Part shown: positions 1 through 6,845 of the stretch, piece after piece
Layout of the letters: the number at the start of each line of letters is the position of its first letter
Numbering within the stretch: position 1 is the first letter of the stretch
NCBI GenBank assembly: GCA_025354825.1
Contig: JANXMC010000290.1
Location: 1-38,035, forward strand
DNA length: 38,035 nt
Source: Myxococcales bacterium
GTDB lineage: Bacteria; Myxococcota_A; Polyangia; Polyangiales; Polyangiaceae
Direction of reading: 5' to 3'
The notes under the pieces: generated by a model
The model's database searches: none
What the model was told of the DNA's origin: nothing
What the model saw: only the letters and a program-made list of their open reading frames with translations
Translations under genes and position numbers: made by a program

Positions 1-1359
1 CGTCATCGCGGCGACGCCGTCGATCATCCCCTCGTCCATACAAATGTCGATGACGTTGGCGCCGTTCTCGACCTGCTGGCGTGCGACGCTGACGGCCTCT
101 TCGTAGTTCCCCTCTTTAATCAGCTTGGCGAACTTGGGAGATCCGGCGACGTTCGTGCGCTCTCCGACCATCATGTACACGCCGATTTGCTGCGTGAACG
201 GCTGCGAGCCGGAAAGGCGCAAGGGCTTGGGGCCTGGGGCTGTGAGGTCGTCGGGGACGACGACGCTCACACTGTTTTTCGGGACTTCGCGCGGGTGGCG
301 GCCGTCGAGCGCCTTGGCGATGGCGGCGATGTGATCGGGCGTGTTTCCGCAGCAGCCGCCCGCGATGTTGATGAGGCCGCCTTGGGCAAACTCGCCGAGG
401 TAGCGCCCCATGTCGGCGGGCTCGAGATCGAACCCCGTGGGGGCGAGCGGGTTAGGCAAGCCGGCGTTGGGGTAGCACGAGATCGCGACGTTCGACTTCT
501 CCGCGAGCTCCGCCAAAAACGGATACATGAGATCCGGCCCGAGGGAGCAGTTGAGGCCGACCGACATCGGATTCACGTGCTTGACGGCATTCCACAACGC
601 TTCGCCCGTTTGTGCGGAGATCATCGTCTCGCCGCCACGACCGACGGCGGCGGAGATCATGATCGGAAGCCTGCGACCATCTTTGGCGTAGACCTCTTCG
701 ATTGCCACCCACGCCGCTTTTGCGTTGAGCGAATCGAAGATCGTCTCGACGAGAAGCACGTCGGAGCCGCCCGCGATGAGGGCCCGCACTTGCCGAACGT
801 AAGCGTCCTTCACCTGATCGAACGTGACGACGCGAAAGCCTGCGTCGTCCGCGTCGGGTGAATTGGACAGCGACACCGTGAGAGGGCCGATGGCGCCGGC
901 GACGAAGCGCGGCTTGCCGTCGACGTTGGCGACGCGATCGGCCCATTCGCGGCACTGCCGCGCCGACTGCTCGTTAATCTCCCAGGCGAGATCGTTGAGC
1001 ATCGGGTCGTCGATGATCTTTTGATAAAACGCAGGATCTTTCCGGCCGCCGTGCTCACGCGGATCGTCGACGAAGAACTCGCTCTGCCCGATGCTCGTCG
1101 CACTGAACGTGTTGGTTTCGATGATGTCGGCGCCCGCTTCGAGGAAGCGGCGATGGATGTCGCAAATCATCTTCGGCTGTGTGAGCGAGAAGAGATCGCC
1201 ATTGTTGAGCATGTCCTTCGTGGCGTTCGCGAAACGCTCGCCACGAATGTCGGCCTCCTTCATTCCGTAGGAACGGATCGTCGTCCCCATCGCGCCGTCG
1301 ATGATGGCGATGCGGTTTTGGAGAAGCTTCTCGAGCGGATGAAGGAGAGTCGAGGCCAT
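1..1359 (-). CDS. metH: Methionine synthase (cobalamin-dependent), N-terminal part, runs off the window
   Basis: The first 453 codons read on the minus strand from the ATG at 1359 and continue past position 1. The protein transfers a methyl group from 5-methyltetrahydrofolate to homocysteine through cobalamin in the cytoplasm. The homocysteine/zinc-binding barrel is visible: a start of the form IIDGAMGTTI, the first zinc Cys in GLNCSLGP and the Cys pair in GGCCGNTPDHI. It is followed by the beginning of the pterin-binding barrel (VGERTNVAGSPKF, ENGANVIDICMDEGM). The cobalamin and reactivation domains would lie outside the window. The gene starts 5 bases after the stop of the fused ArsR/methyltransferase gene, so the two are almost certainly co-transcribed, which fits control by S-adenosylhomocysteine. 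No frame break is seen. I am confident in the family and start; the complete length cannot be seen. Confidence 0.95.
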   Translation of the reverse strand, partial: MASTLLHPLEKLLQNRIAIIDGAMGTTIRSYGMKEADIRGERFANATKDMLNNGDLFSLTQPKMICDIHRRFLEAGADIIETNTFSATSIGQSEFFVDDPREHGGRKDPAFYQKIIDDPMLNDLAWEINEQSARQCREWADRVANVDGKPRFVAGAIGPLTVSLSNSPDADDAGFRVVTFDQVKDAYVRQVRALIAGGSDVLLVETIFDSLNAKAAWVAIEEVYAKDGRRLPIMISAAVGRGGETMISAQTGEALWNAVKHVNPMSVGLNCSLGPDLMYPFLAELAEKSNVAISCYPNAGLPNPLAPTGFDLEPADMGRYLGEFAQGGLINIAGGCCGNTPDHIAAIAKALDGRHPREVPKNSVSVVVPDDLTAPGPKPLRLSGSQPFTQQIGVYMMVGERTNVAGSPKFAKLIKEGNYEEAVSVARQQVENGANVIDICMDEGMIDGVAAMT

Positions 1360-1364
1360 GGGGA

Positions 1365-2318
1365 TCAACCTGATTTCGCGTTCTTGGACGGGCTTGATTT
1401 CGGCTTTTCGGCAGTTGCCAAAACGACTTGAAAATGAGGCTTCTTCGCTTCGCGGCAGGCGACGTCGGCGAAGGTGACCGTGAGGCCGGCGCGCGTGAGG
1501 AGACTGCGCAACGCCCGCGGCGTAAAGCCTGGGTGTCGCTCGCCGTAGCTGGCTGTGATCTCCCGCTGCTCGTGCTTGTCGAGAGTGAGGAGAACGATGC
1601 GGCCGCCTGGCCTCAACACGCGTGCGCACTCGAGGAGCGCCTGCTGCGGATGCTCGGCATAGGTGAGCGTGTGGAACACCAAGATGGCGTCGAACGTCGA
1701 AGGGCGAAATGGGAGGACGTGAACGTCGGCCACTTCCGCGCGGACGTGGGGCATCTTCGCGAACCGCTCGCGGGCCGCGTCGACCATGCGTACGCTCGTG
1801 TCGACACAGACGAGCGACGCGCAATAGGGGGCTATATACCCGGCGGCGGCGCCGTCGCCCGAGCCGACGTCGAGCACTTCGCCGAGCTTGAGAAACGCCG
1901 AGATGCCGACGCTGAGCGACTGCCACGTACGGCCGGGGGAGTAGTGGAGATCCATCTTCCCCGCGAACGATTCGGGGAGGCCGCCGCGCGTCTCGGCGTC
2001 GAGCTCTTCGAGCCGTTTGCGATCGCCCTCGAGCGTGGGGTCGCGCGACGTGGCCGCTTCGTCCAGCACCGACTTCGCCGTGGGCGGCAGAGTATCGACG
2101 GCGAGGGCGTAGAACGCGTGTTGCCCCTCACGGCGGTCGCGCACGAACCCACCTTCGCGAAGGCGCGCGAGGTGCGTCGAGACCCGCGACTGCGAAATTC
2201 CGGTGGCGCGGACGAGCTCGGTCACGCTCAGCTCGCGCTCGCGCAGGAGGGCGCAGAGCCGAATCCGGCTCTCGTCCCCAAGCAAGTTGAGGGTGCCTAC
2301 GCAGGTGGAGAGGTCCAT
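1365..2318 (-). CDS. ArsR-family regulator fused to a SAM-methyltransferase domain, SahR-like
   Basis: This 317-aa protein has an N-terminal ArsR winged helix (about residues 1-80; recognition region with GISQSRVSTHLARLREGGF). It is followed by a class I methyltransferase fold (about 130-300) with the SAM loop VLDVGSGDGAAAGY and the RVLRPGGRIVLLTL strand. The same architecture is described for SahR, an ArsR-type repressor of methionine-cycle genes that senses S-adenosylhomocysteine. In that family the methyltransferase domain acts as a ligand sensor. Position supports this role: metH starts 5 bases downstream on the same strand. Catalytic methylation cannot be excluded from sequence alone. 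The start is the ATG at 2318; the gene is divergent from the metallo-hydrolase gene at 2401, with 82 bases between them. Domain calls are clear; the SahR assignment is an inference from architecture and neighbourhood. Confidence 0.87.
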   Translation of the reverse strand: MDLSTCVGTLNLLGDESRIRLCALLRERELSVTELVRATGISQSRVSTHLARLREGGFVRDRREGQHAFYALAVDTLPPTAKSVLDEAATSRDPTLEGDRKRLEELDAETRGGLPESFAGKMDLHYSPGRTWQSLSVGISAFLKLGEVLDVGSGDGAAAGYIAPYCASLVCVDTSVRMVDAARERFAKMPHVRAEVADVHVLPFRPSTFDAILVFHTLTYAEHPQQALLECARVLRPGGRIVLLTLDKHEQREITASYGERHPGFTPRALRSLLTRAGLTVTFADVACREAKKPHFQVVLATAEKPKSSPSKNAKSG

Positions 2319-2320
2319 CG

Positions 2321-2352
2321 AGGTCGTATCCGTCTATCTCTATATCCGGATT
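2321..2352. promoter_or_regulatory. AT-rich candidate operator between sahR-like gene and metallo-hydrolase
   Basis: The 82-base divergent intergenic region contains an unusually AT-rich island for this genome. It has two direct copies of TATCCG (2327-2332 and 2343-2348) 16 bases apart; the second lies in the palindrome ATCCGGAT. The island starts right upstream of the regulator's ATG, where an autoregulatory site of an ArsR-type repressor would be expected. No exact match to a known motif is claimed. Confidence 0.3.
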
Positions 2353-2400
2353 CTTTCATGGGCGGCGCCCCTTCCGCTGTCAAGCGGGCGAGGCGTGCTT

Positions 2401-3552
2401 ATGCTTGTTTTCATGCTGAGCATTGGCGGAAAAGTCGCGGGATTACGCCTTGAACGGAGCCGCGCGTCGTCGCGTTTCGCCGACGGGGTGTTCCACAACA
2501 CCCGCGACGTCGCGCCCGGGCTGAAGCCGGGGACGACGTTCCCGACCATCGGCGAGTACTTCTGCGGCGGCCAGCGGCGCACGCCGGCGGCACCGTTGCC
2601 TACGGTGAACCCGCTCGCGGGCTGGTCGAAGCCGGTCCAGACGGGCCTTCGCGCAACGTGGCTCGGCCACTCGACGGTGCTTCTCGAGATCGACGGCGCG
2701 CGCGTGCTGACGGATCCAGTGTGGGGCGAGCGGGCGTCGCCCCTCACGTTCGCGGGGCCGAAGCGCTTTCAACCGGTGCCGATTCCTGTAACTGCGCTGC
2801 CGGATTTGGACGCCATCGTGATCTCCCACGACCACTACGATCACCTCGACTACCCAACGATTCTCGCGCTCGCTCCGCGCACGACGCCGTTCATCACGTC
2901 GCTCGGTGTGGGCGCGCACCTCGAGGCGTGGGGCGTCCCGCCCGAGCGAATCATCGAGCTCGATTGGTGGGAGGAGGTTCGCCTGCCGAACACCGATGTA
3001 ACGGTGACGGCGGCGCCGTCGCAGCACTTTTCGGGGCGCGGGATCGGCTCACGAAATGGGACGTTGTGGTCGTCCCTTGCGATTCGAGGGCCGCGCAATT
3101 CCGTCTTTTTCAGCGGAGATACGGGGCTCACACCCGAGTACGATGAGATTCAGGCGCGCCTGGGAAAGTTCGATTTGGTGATGCTCGAAGTGGGCGCCTA
3201 CCACCCGGCGTGGGGCGATATTCACTTGGGCCCCGAGAATGCTCTCGAAGCGTTCGCACGACTCGGTGGCGGCGCCCTTTTGCCCGTTCACTGGGGGACG
3301 TTCAACCTCGCGATTCACGCTTGGGACGATCCGGCGGAAACGCTCGTGCGCATGGCGCCGAGCAGAGGCGCTCGTCTCGTGATGCCGCGCATCGGCGAAG
3401 CGGTGGAGCCGTCGCGCGTCGAGCGCGTGGAGACGTGGTGGCGCGGTGTAGACGGAGCAGAGCCCGCCGCGAAGCCCGAAAAGACGGACGGCGCGACGCC
3501 GCCGGCCGAGGAAAAAGCGCTACGCGACGCGGTCGAATGGCCGATGGATTAG
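2401..3552 (+). CDS. MBL-fold metallo-hydrolase, NAPE-PLD-like
   Basis: This 383-aa protein of the metallo-beta-lactamase superfamily carries the di-zinc signature ISHDHYDHLD, a preceding HSTVLLEIDG / VLTDPVWGERASP segment, FFSGDTG and the late HWGTFNLAIHAW histidine motif. This set is typical of the N-acyl-phosphatidylethanolamine phospholipase D (NAPE-PLD)/UlaG-like branch. Bacterial members are usually annotated only as hydrolases, so the substrate is unknown; lipid phosphodiester cleavage is a family-based guess. The frame is open further upstream but overlaps the divergent regulator gene. I chose the ATG at 2401, preceded by AGG at 2391-2393; an ATG at 2413 is possible. The last ~35 residues are low-complexity (Pro/Lys/Glu/Ala) and probably disordered. 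No export signal is convincing. The stop is 10 bases before the oxygenase start, suggesting one operon. Confidence 0.85.
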   Translation: MLVFMLSIGGKVAGLRLERSRASSRFADGVFHNTRDVAPGLKPGTTFPTIGEYFCGGQRRTPAAPLPTVNPLAGWSKPVQTGLRATWLGHSTVLLEIDGARVLTDPVWGERASPLTFAGPKRFQPVPIPVTALPDLDAIVISHDHYDHLDYPTILALAPRTTPFITSLGVGAHLEAWGVPPERIIELDWWEEVRLPNTDVTVTAAPSQHFSGRGIGSRNGTLWSSLAIRGPRNSVFFSGDTGLTPEYDEIQARLGKFDLVMLEVGAYHPAWGDIHLGPENALEAFARLGGGALLPVHWGTFNLAIHAWDDPAETLVRMAPSRGARLVMPRIGEAVEPSRVERVETWWRGVDGAEPAAKPEKTDGATPPAEEKALRDAVEWPMD

Positions 3553-3562
3553 AGGAGCCGCG

Positions 3563-4342
3563 ATGAGCGCGGGCGCGACGAAGCAGGAGAGCGAGACGAC
3601 GGGCGTCGCCGTGGGGACGGGCGTCGTAGGGCCGTCGTGGTTCTTCGATCGCGCGCGCCTTCGCCGCCTCGCGCTGAGCGGGCAGGCGTCGTACAAATCG
3701 GCGCGCCCGTTCCCGCACACGGTGCTCGATCGGTTTCTGGGTGACGGCCTCGCGACCTCGCTCGCGGCGAGCTTCCCGGGGCCCGGTCACGCGGCCTGGG
3801 TGCGGCGCGACTACGCCGAGCAGGCGGCGCGCATGGGGCAGCTGCAACGCAAAGCCTTCGAAGGGGTCGACCCGTCGATTCGCCATCTGCTCGCGGAGAT
3901 GTCCGGCATGGCATTCATCGATTTCCTCGGCATGCTCACGGGCATCGAGGGGCTTATCGCCGATCCGCATTTTCGCGGAGGCGGCCCGTCTCTCACACTC
4001 CCCGGCGGGCACCTCGCGCTTCATGCCGACTTCAACCGCGATCGAAACCGCCACCTCGATCGCCGCCTCACCGTCATCTACTACTTGGGCGAAGGCTGGC
4101 AGCCCGAATGGGGCGGCGCCCTCGAGCTATGGAACGAAGAGAGAACTACGTGTGAGGCGAGCTATTTGCCAATCCTGGATCGCCTCCTCGTGATGGCCCA
4201 CGGCGATGCCTACTGGCACGGGCACCCGGCGCCCCTCGCCTGCCCCGAGGGGCGCTACCGAGCGTCCGTTTCGGCGTACTACTACACGGCGCGAGGCACG
4301 GAAGGCGACGAGGAAGCCCACGGCGCCATCTGGGCGTTGTAA
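3563..4342 (+). CDS. 2OG-Fe(II) oxygenase (prolyl-4-hydroxylase-like)
   Basis: A 259-aa cytoplasmic protein of the 2-oxoglutarate/Fe(II)-dependent dioxygenase superfamily, closest in motif layout to the prolyl hydroxylase (Tpa1/Ofd1-like) type. The iron ligands are visible as HADFN (His154, Asp156) and the distal His in AYWHGHP (about residue 219). A 2OG-binding Arg follows in the RYRASVSAYYYT strand (about 233). The start at 3563 has GAGGAG at 3552-3557. It follows the metallo-hydrolase by 10 bases and is probably co-translated with it. Likely chemistry is hydroxylation of a protein side chain or small substrate; the substrate cannot be read from the sequence. Its 3' end faces the SnoaL-like gene with 42 bases between the stops and no clear terminator hairpin. 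Confidence 0.87.
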   Translation: MSAGATKQESETTGVAVGTGVVGPSWFFDRARLRRLALSGQASYKSARPFPHTVLDRFLGDGLATSLAASFPGPGHAAWVRRDYAEQAARMGQLQRKAFEGVDPSIRHLLAEMSGMAFIDFLGMLTGIEGLIADPHFRGGGPSLTLPGGHLALHADFNRDRNRHLDRRLTVIYYLGEGWQPEWGGALELWNEERTTCEASYLPILDRLLVMAHGDAYWHGHPAPLACPEGRYRASVSAYYYTARGTEGDEEAHGAIWAL

Positions 4343-4384
4343 CGGACGCGCGAGGGAGCCCGGCGTGCACGGAGCTTGGAGTCG

Positions 4385-4756
4385 CTACGGGAGACCGGCG
4401 CCGACGAACGTGAGAAGCAGGCGAATGCGCCCGTCGTCGTCGCACTCGCCCGCGTCGAACGCGTCGCCGCCCGCCGCCGAGGGCCCTTCGACCGCGCCGG
4501 TATAGCGAAAGAGATTCCCCTGAACGTCGATGGCGCTCGAGAACACCGCGCGCCAGTGAGGTCGGCGCCGTTGGAAGTCGGCCATCATCGCGTCGAGCTC
4601 GGCGTGCCCGCGTATGCGCCGTCCAGCCGTGCACATCACAACGTCACCCGTGCACGACTTAGCGACGAGCTGCATGCGCACCGCGGCGTCGTGCTCGTTC
4701 CACGCTGCGACGTAGGCCTCGATATTGGCTTGAATGCGTGCAGGGATGGGAGACAC
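4385..4756 (-). CDS. Small NTF2/SnoaL-like fold protein
   Basis: This is a 123-aa protein if started at the GTG at 4756. It opens with a helix of the form IQANIEAYVAAWNEHD, followed by RIRGHAELDAMMADFQRRRPHW and a beta-rich end. This is the usual SnoaL/NTF2-like cone fold, whose members are small isomerases, hydrolases or binding proteins; no catalytic assignment is possible. The frame stays open upstream to 4903, but that longer version would overlap the divergent gene at 4835 and the extra residues are low quality, so the shorter start is preferred. No strong ribosome binding site is seen before the GTG. It is convergent with the oxygenase gene. Confidence 0.65.
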   Translation of the reverse strand: MSPIPARIQANIEAYVAAWNEHDAAVRMQLVAKSCTGDVVMCTAGRRIRGHAELDAMMADFQRRRPHWRAVFSSAIDVQGNLFRYTGAVEGPSAAGGDAFDAGECDDDGRIRLLLTFVGAGLP

Positions 4757-4834
4757 GACGGAAGTATCCCGCTCGCGAGAGCTTCGCGTCAACGGCGTGG
4801 AGGCGCCCCTTGCGACCGACGATAGAATGGGGGC

Positions 4835-5236
4835 GTGCGAGCACCCAAGACACCCGCCCGCGTATTCACCCCGGAGGAGATCCGCCGCGTGCTTCTCGAG
4901 CATCGTTACCTTTCGAACGCCGACGCGCTCTGCGCAAAGTGGGAGATCTCACGCGCGACGTTGCGTGCATGGAAGAAGGTCGGGCGTTTCGAATACCTCG
5001 CGGCAAACCTTCGCGAGCTCGTCATCGCGGCGCTCGCCACGAAGGAACGGGCGACCCTCGCGTCCCTCGCGGCGTGGGCCGACTACCAGAACCACTGCCC
5101 GTACACCGAGGCGGAAATTCGGGTGGTGGTAGACGGCCTCGTCGCCGATGGAATCGCGGCATGGGACGCCAACGACGAGAACGGCGTTCGCTACGCGCCG
5201 TCGAACGCGCGGCTCGCGGCGCGCTTCGTCTTCTGA
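4835..5236 (+). CDS. Small uncharacterised protein with HTH-like N-terminus
   Basis: A 133-aa protein from a GTG start at 4835, with a purine run (GGGGG) just upstream. Residues ~10-45 (FTPEEIRRVLLEHRYLSNAD, then a WEISRATLRAWKK segment) look like a homeodomain/transposase-like helix-turn-helix. The rest alternates helices and ends with a winged-helix-like segment around YTEAEIRVVVDGLVADGI. It could be a small DNA-binding regulator, but no named family is recognised. It is divergent from the SnoaL-like gene (78 bases) and lies 79 bases before the membrane protein gene on the same strand. Confidence 0.6.
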   Translation: MRAPKTPARVFTPEEIRRVLLEHRYLSNADALCAKWEISRATLRAWKKVGRFEYLAANLRELVIAALATKERATLASLAAWADYQNHCPYTEAEIRVVVDGLVADGIAAWDANDENGVRYAPSNARLAARFVF

Positions 5237-5315
5237 GGAGGCGGGCGGCGGCGCGCGGTAAGCTTCGACGCCACGCCCGCGTGGCTCGCCCGTCGCCGCG
5301 TGGTAACGTCCCCGC

Positions 5316-6497
5316 GTGACGTCGGAGCTTCTCGCCGCGGGCGTTTCGCCCTCTGAAGTGGCGTTAAAACCGGTCCGCGACGGGCTTCACCCCTTCGTCG
5401 AATTCCTTCTCGTCGGCGGCGCGACGCTCGTTCTCTTCCCCTTGGCGTGGGGCGTGAGGCACGCGTTCGGCCTCTCCGACGCCGAGTACGCCTTTGGCTT
5501 TCTCACGTTCTACGGCGCCTACGCGATCAACGATCCGCACTTCGCCGTGACGTACTTGCTCTTCTACAAAGACGTTCGCGCCCGCGCCTTTGGCCACGAT
5601 GGGGGCGGGCTCGCGCAGCGCATTCGTTATTGGGCCTCGGGCCTCGTCGTGCCGCTGGCCCTCGCGGCGTGGGCTATTTATGCACTCTACACACACTCCG
5701 GGCAGGCCCTCGGCGGGATGGTGCAGCTCATGTTCCTTCTCGTCGGGTGGCACTACGCGAAGCAAGGGTTCGGCGTTCTTGCGGTGCTGTCGGCGCGCCA
5801 CGGCGTGCCTCTCGGCGTGGCCGACCGCCGTGCGTTTCTAGCCCACGCCTTCGCGGGGTGGGCCTACGCGTGGGCGAGCCCGGCCATCGCCGCCGGGGAG
5901 TTCGAAGAGAAGGGCGTCGTGTACAGCGCGTTCGCCCACCCGCTGTGGCTCGAGCGAATGACGGCGGTGCTGCTCCTCGCGAGCTCTCTGTGGCTCGCCG
6001 CCGTCCTCGTGGCCAAATGGCGGCGTGAAGGCGCGCGCATCAAGCCCATCGCGGCACCCGTCGCAGGGTTTCTCATCACAGTCTGGTCGTGGACGATCTA
6101 TTCGAGCTTCGACCCGCTCCTTCGCTATGCCATCCCCGCCCTTCATTCGATTCAGTATCTCTATTTCGTTTGGCTCCTTCGCCACAACGAAGCGCGCGCA
6201 GACGAAGCCGCGCCCACCTTTGGTCGCCCTGCAGCGGTGCGCGTCGCGGCGCTTTTCGCCTCCGCCCTGGCGCTTGGGTTCGTCCTTTTCCACGCGGCGC
6301 CGGCGCTGCTCGACGGCGCGCTCGTGCCGCGGCCAAAACGCGGCGGCGTTTACGACGACTTGGGCCCGACTCCCTACTTTGCCGCGCTCTTCGTGTTCGT
6401 GAACATCCACCACTACGTGATGGACCACGTCATTTGGCGGCGCGAAAATCCCGATACGCGCTTCCTGCGCGCTTCGCCCCAGGCGCGAAACGAGTAA
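5316..6497 (+). CDS. Polytopic membrane protein with conserved-looking His motifs, function unknown
   Basis: A 393-aa integral membrane protein from a GTG at 5316, with about eight hydrophobic segments. Histidines recur at helix ends: DPHFAVTYLLFY, GWHYAKQGFG, HSIQYLYFVWLLRHNE and NIHHYVMDHVIWRRE. Paired or spaced membrane His residues of this kind occur in non-heme iron membrane enzymes such as Brp/Blh carotene dioxygenases and desaturase-like proteins. That resemblance is only in pattern, so metal binding is an inference. It is followed by a 109-aa gene after 10 bases and then by an acyltransferase gene after 8 bases. A three-gene operon for modification of a lipid or envelope glycan is plausible. 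The frame is intact. Confidence 0.75.
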   Translation: MTSELLAAGVSPSEVALKPVRDGLHPFVEFLLVGGATLVLFPLAWGVRHAFGLSDAEYAFGFLTFYGAYAINDPHFAVTYLLFYKDVRARAFGHDGGGLAQRIRYWASGLVVPLALAAWAIYALYTHSGQALGGMVQLMFLLVGWHYAKQGFGVLAVLSARHGVPLGVADRRAFLAHAFAGWAYAWASPAIAAGEFEEKGVVYSAFAHPLWLERMTAVLLLASSLWLAAVLVAKWRREGARIKPIAAPVAGFLITVWSWTIYSSFDPLLRYAIPALHSIQYLYFVWLLRHNEARADEAAPTFGRPAAVRVAALFASALALGFVLFHAAPALLDGALVPRPKRGGVYDDLGPTPYFAALFVFVNIHHYVMDHVIWRRENPDTRFLRASPQARNE

Positions 6498-6507
6498 AGA
6501 GAGCCCA

Positions 6508-6837
6508 ATGCACGCCGAACACCAGACCTTCCTCGACGCCCTCCACTCGAAAAACCGCATGGTTGTGCGTTTTTTCAACCGGAAAGAGAAGCGCGAGCTC
6601 GTCAAAACGGTGGCCCCGATGGACTTCGGCCCGCTCCGCGGCGCCCTCGACGCGCAACCGCGCTACCAATTTTGGGATCTCCTCGGAAAGCGAAAGCCGC
6701 TGAACATCGCTGTTCTCGCGGAGGACATACGCGAAATGAAGGTCGAAGAGGGCACGTTCGATCCGGCCGAAATCATCACGTGGACGTTCAAGCCCGGCGC
6801 GTGGGCCGTCGAGCGCGACTGGGGCTCGTTCAGCTGA
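6508..6837 (+). CDS. Conserved-type small hypothetical protein
   Basis: A 109-aa soluble, charged protein starting at ATG 6508, with a purine-rich AAAGAGAG upstream. It has no signal peptide or membrane segment. Tryptophan-rich C-terminal strands (ITWTFKPGAWAVERDWGSF) and a basic N-terminal half (FFNRKEKRELVKTVAPMDFG) suggest a small alpha/beta fold. No family is recognised. Spacing of 10 bases to the gene before and 8 bases to the one after places it inside an operon with the His-motif membrane protein and the acyltransferase. Confidence 0.65.
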   Translation: MHAEHQTFLDALHSKNRMVVRFFNRKEKRELVKTVAPMDFGPLRGALDAQPRYQFWDLLGKRKPLNIAVLAEDIREMKVEEGTFDPAEIITWTFKPGAWAVERDWGSFS

Positions 6838-6845
6838 GATTTGCA

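Noticed and set aside
1428-2453. Long plus-strand ORF opposite the SahR-like gene
   Set aside because: Antisense shadow of a clear protein; its sequence is Arg/Gly-rich with no family features.
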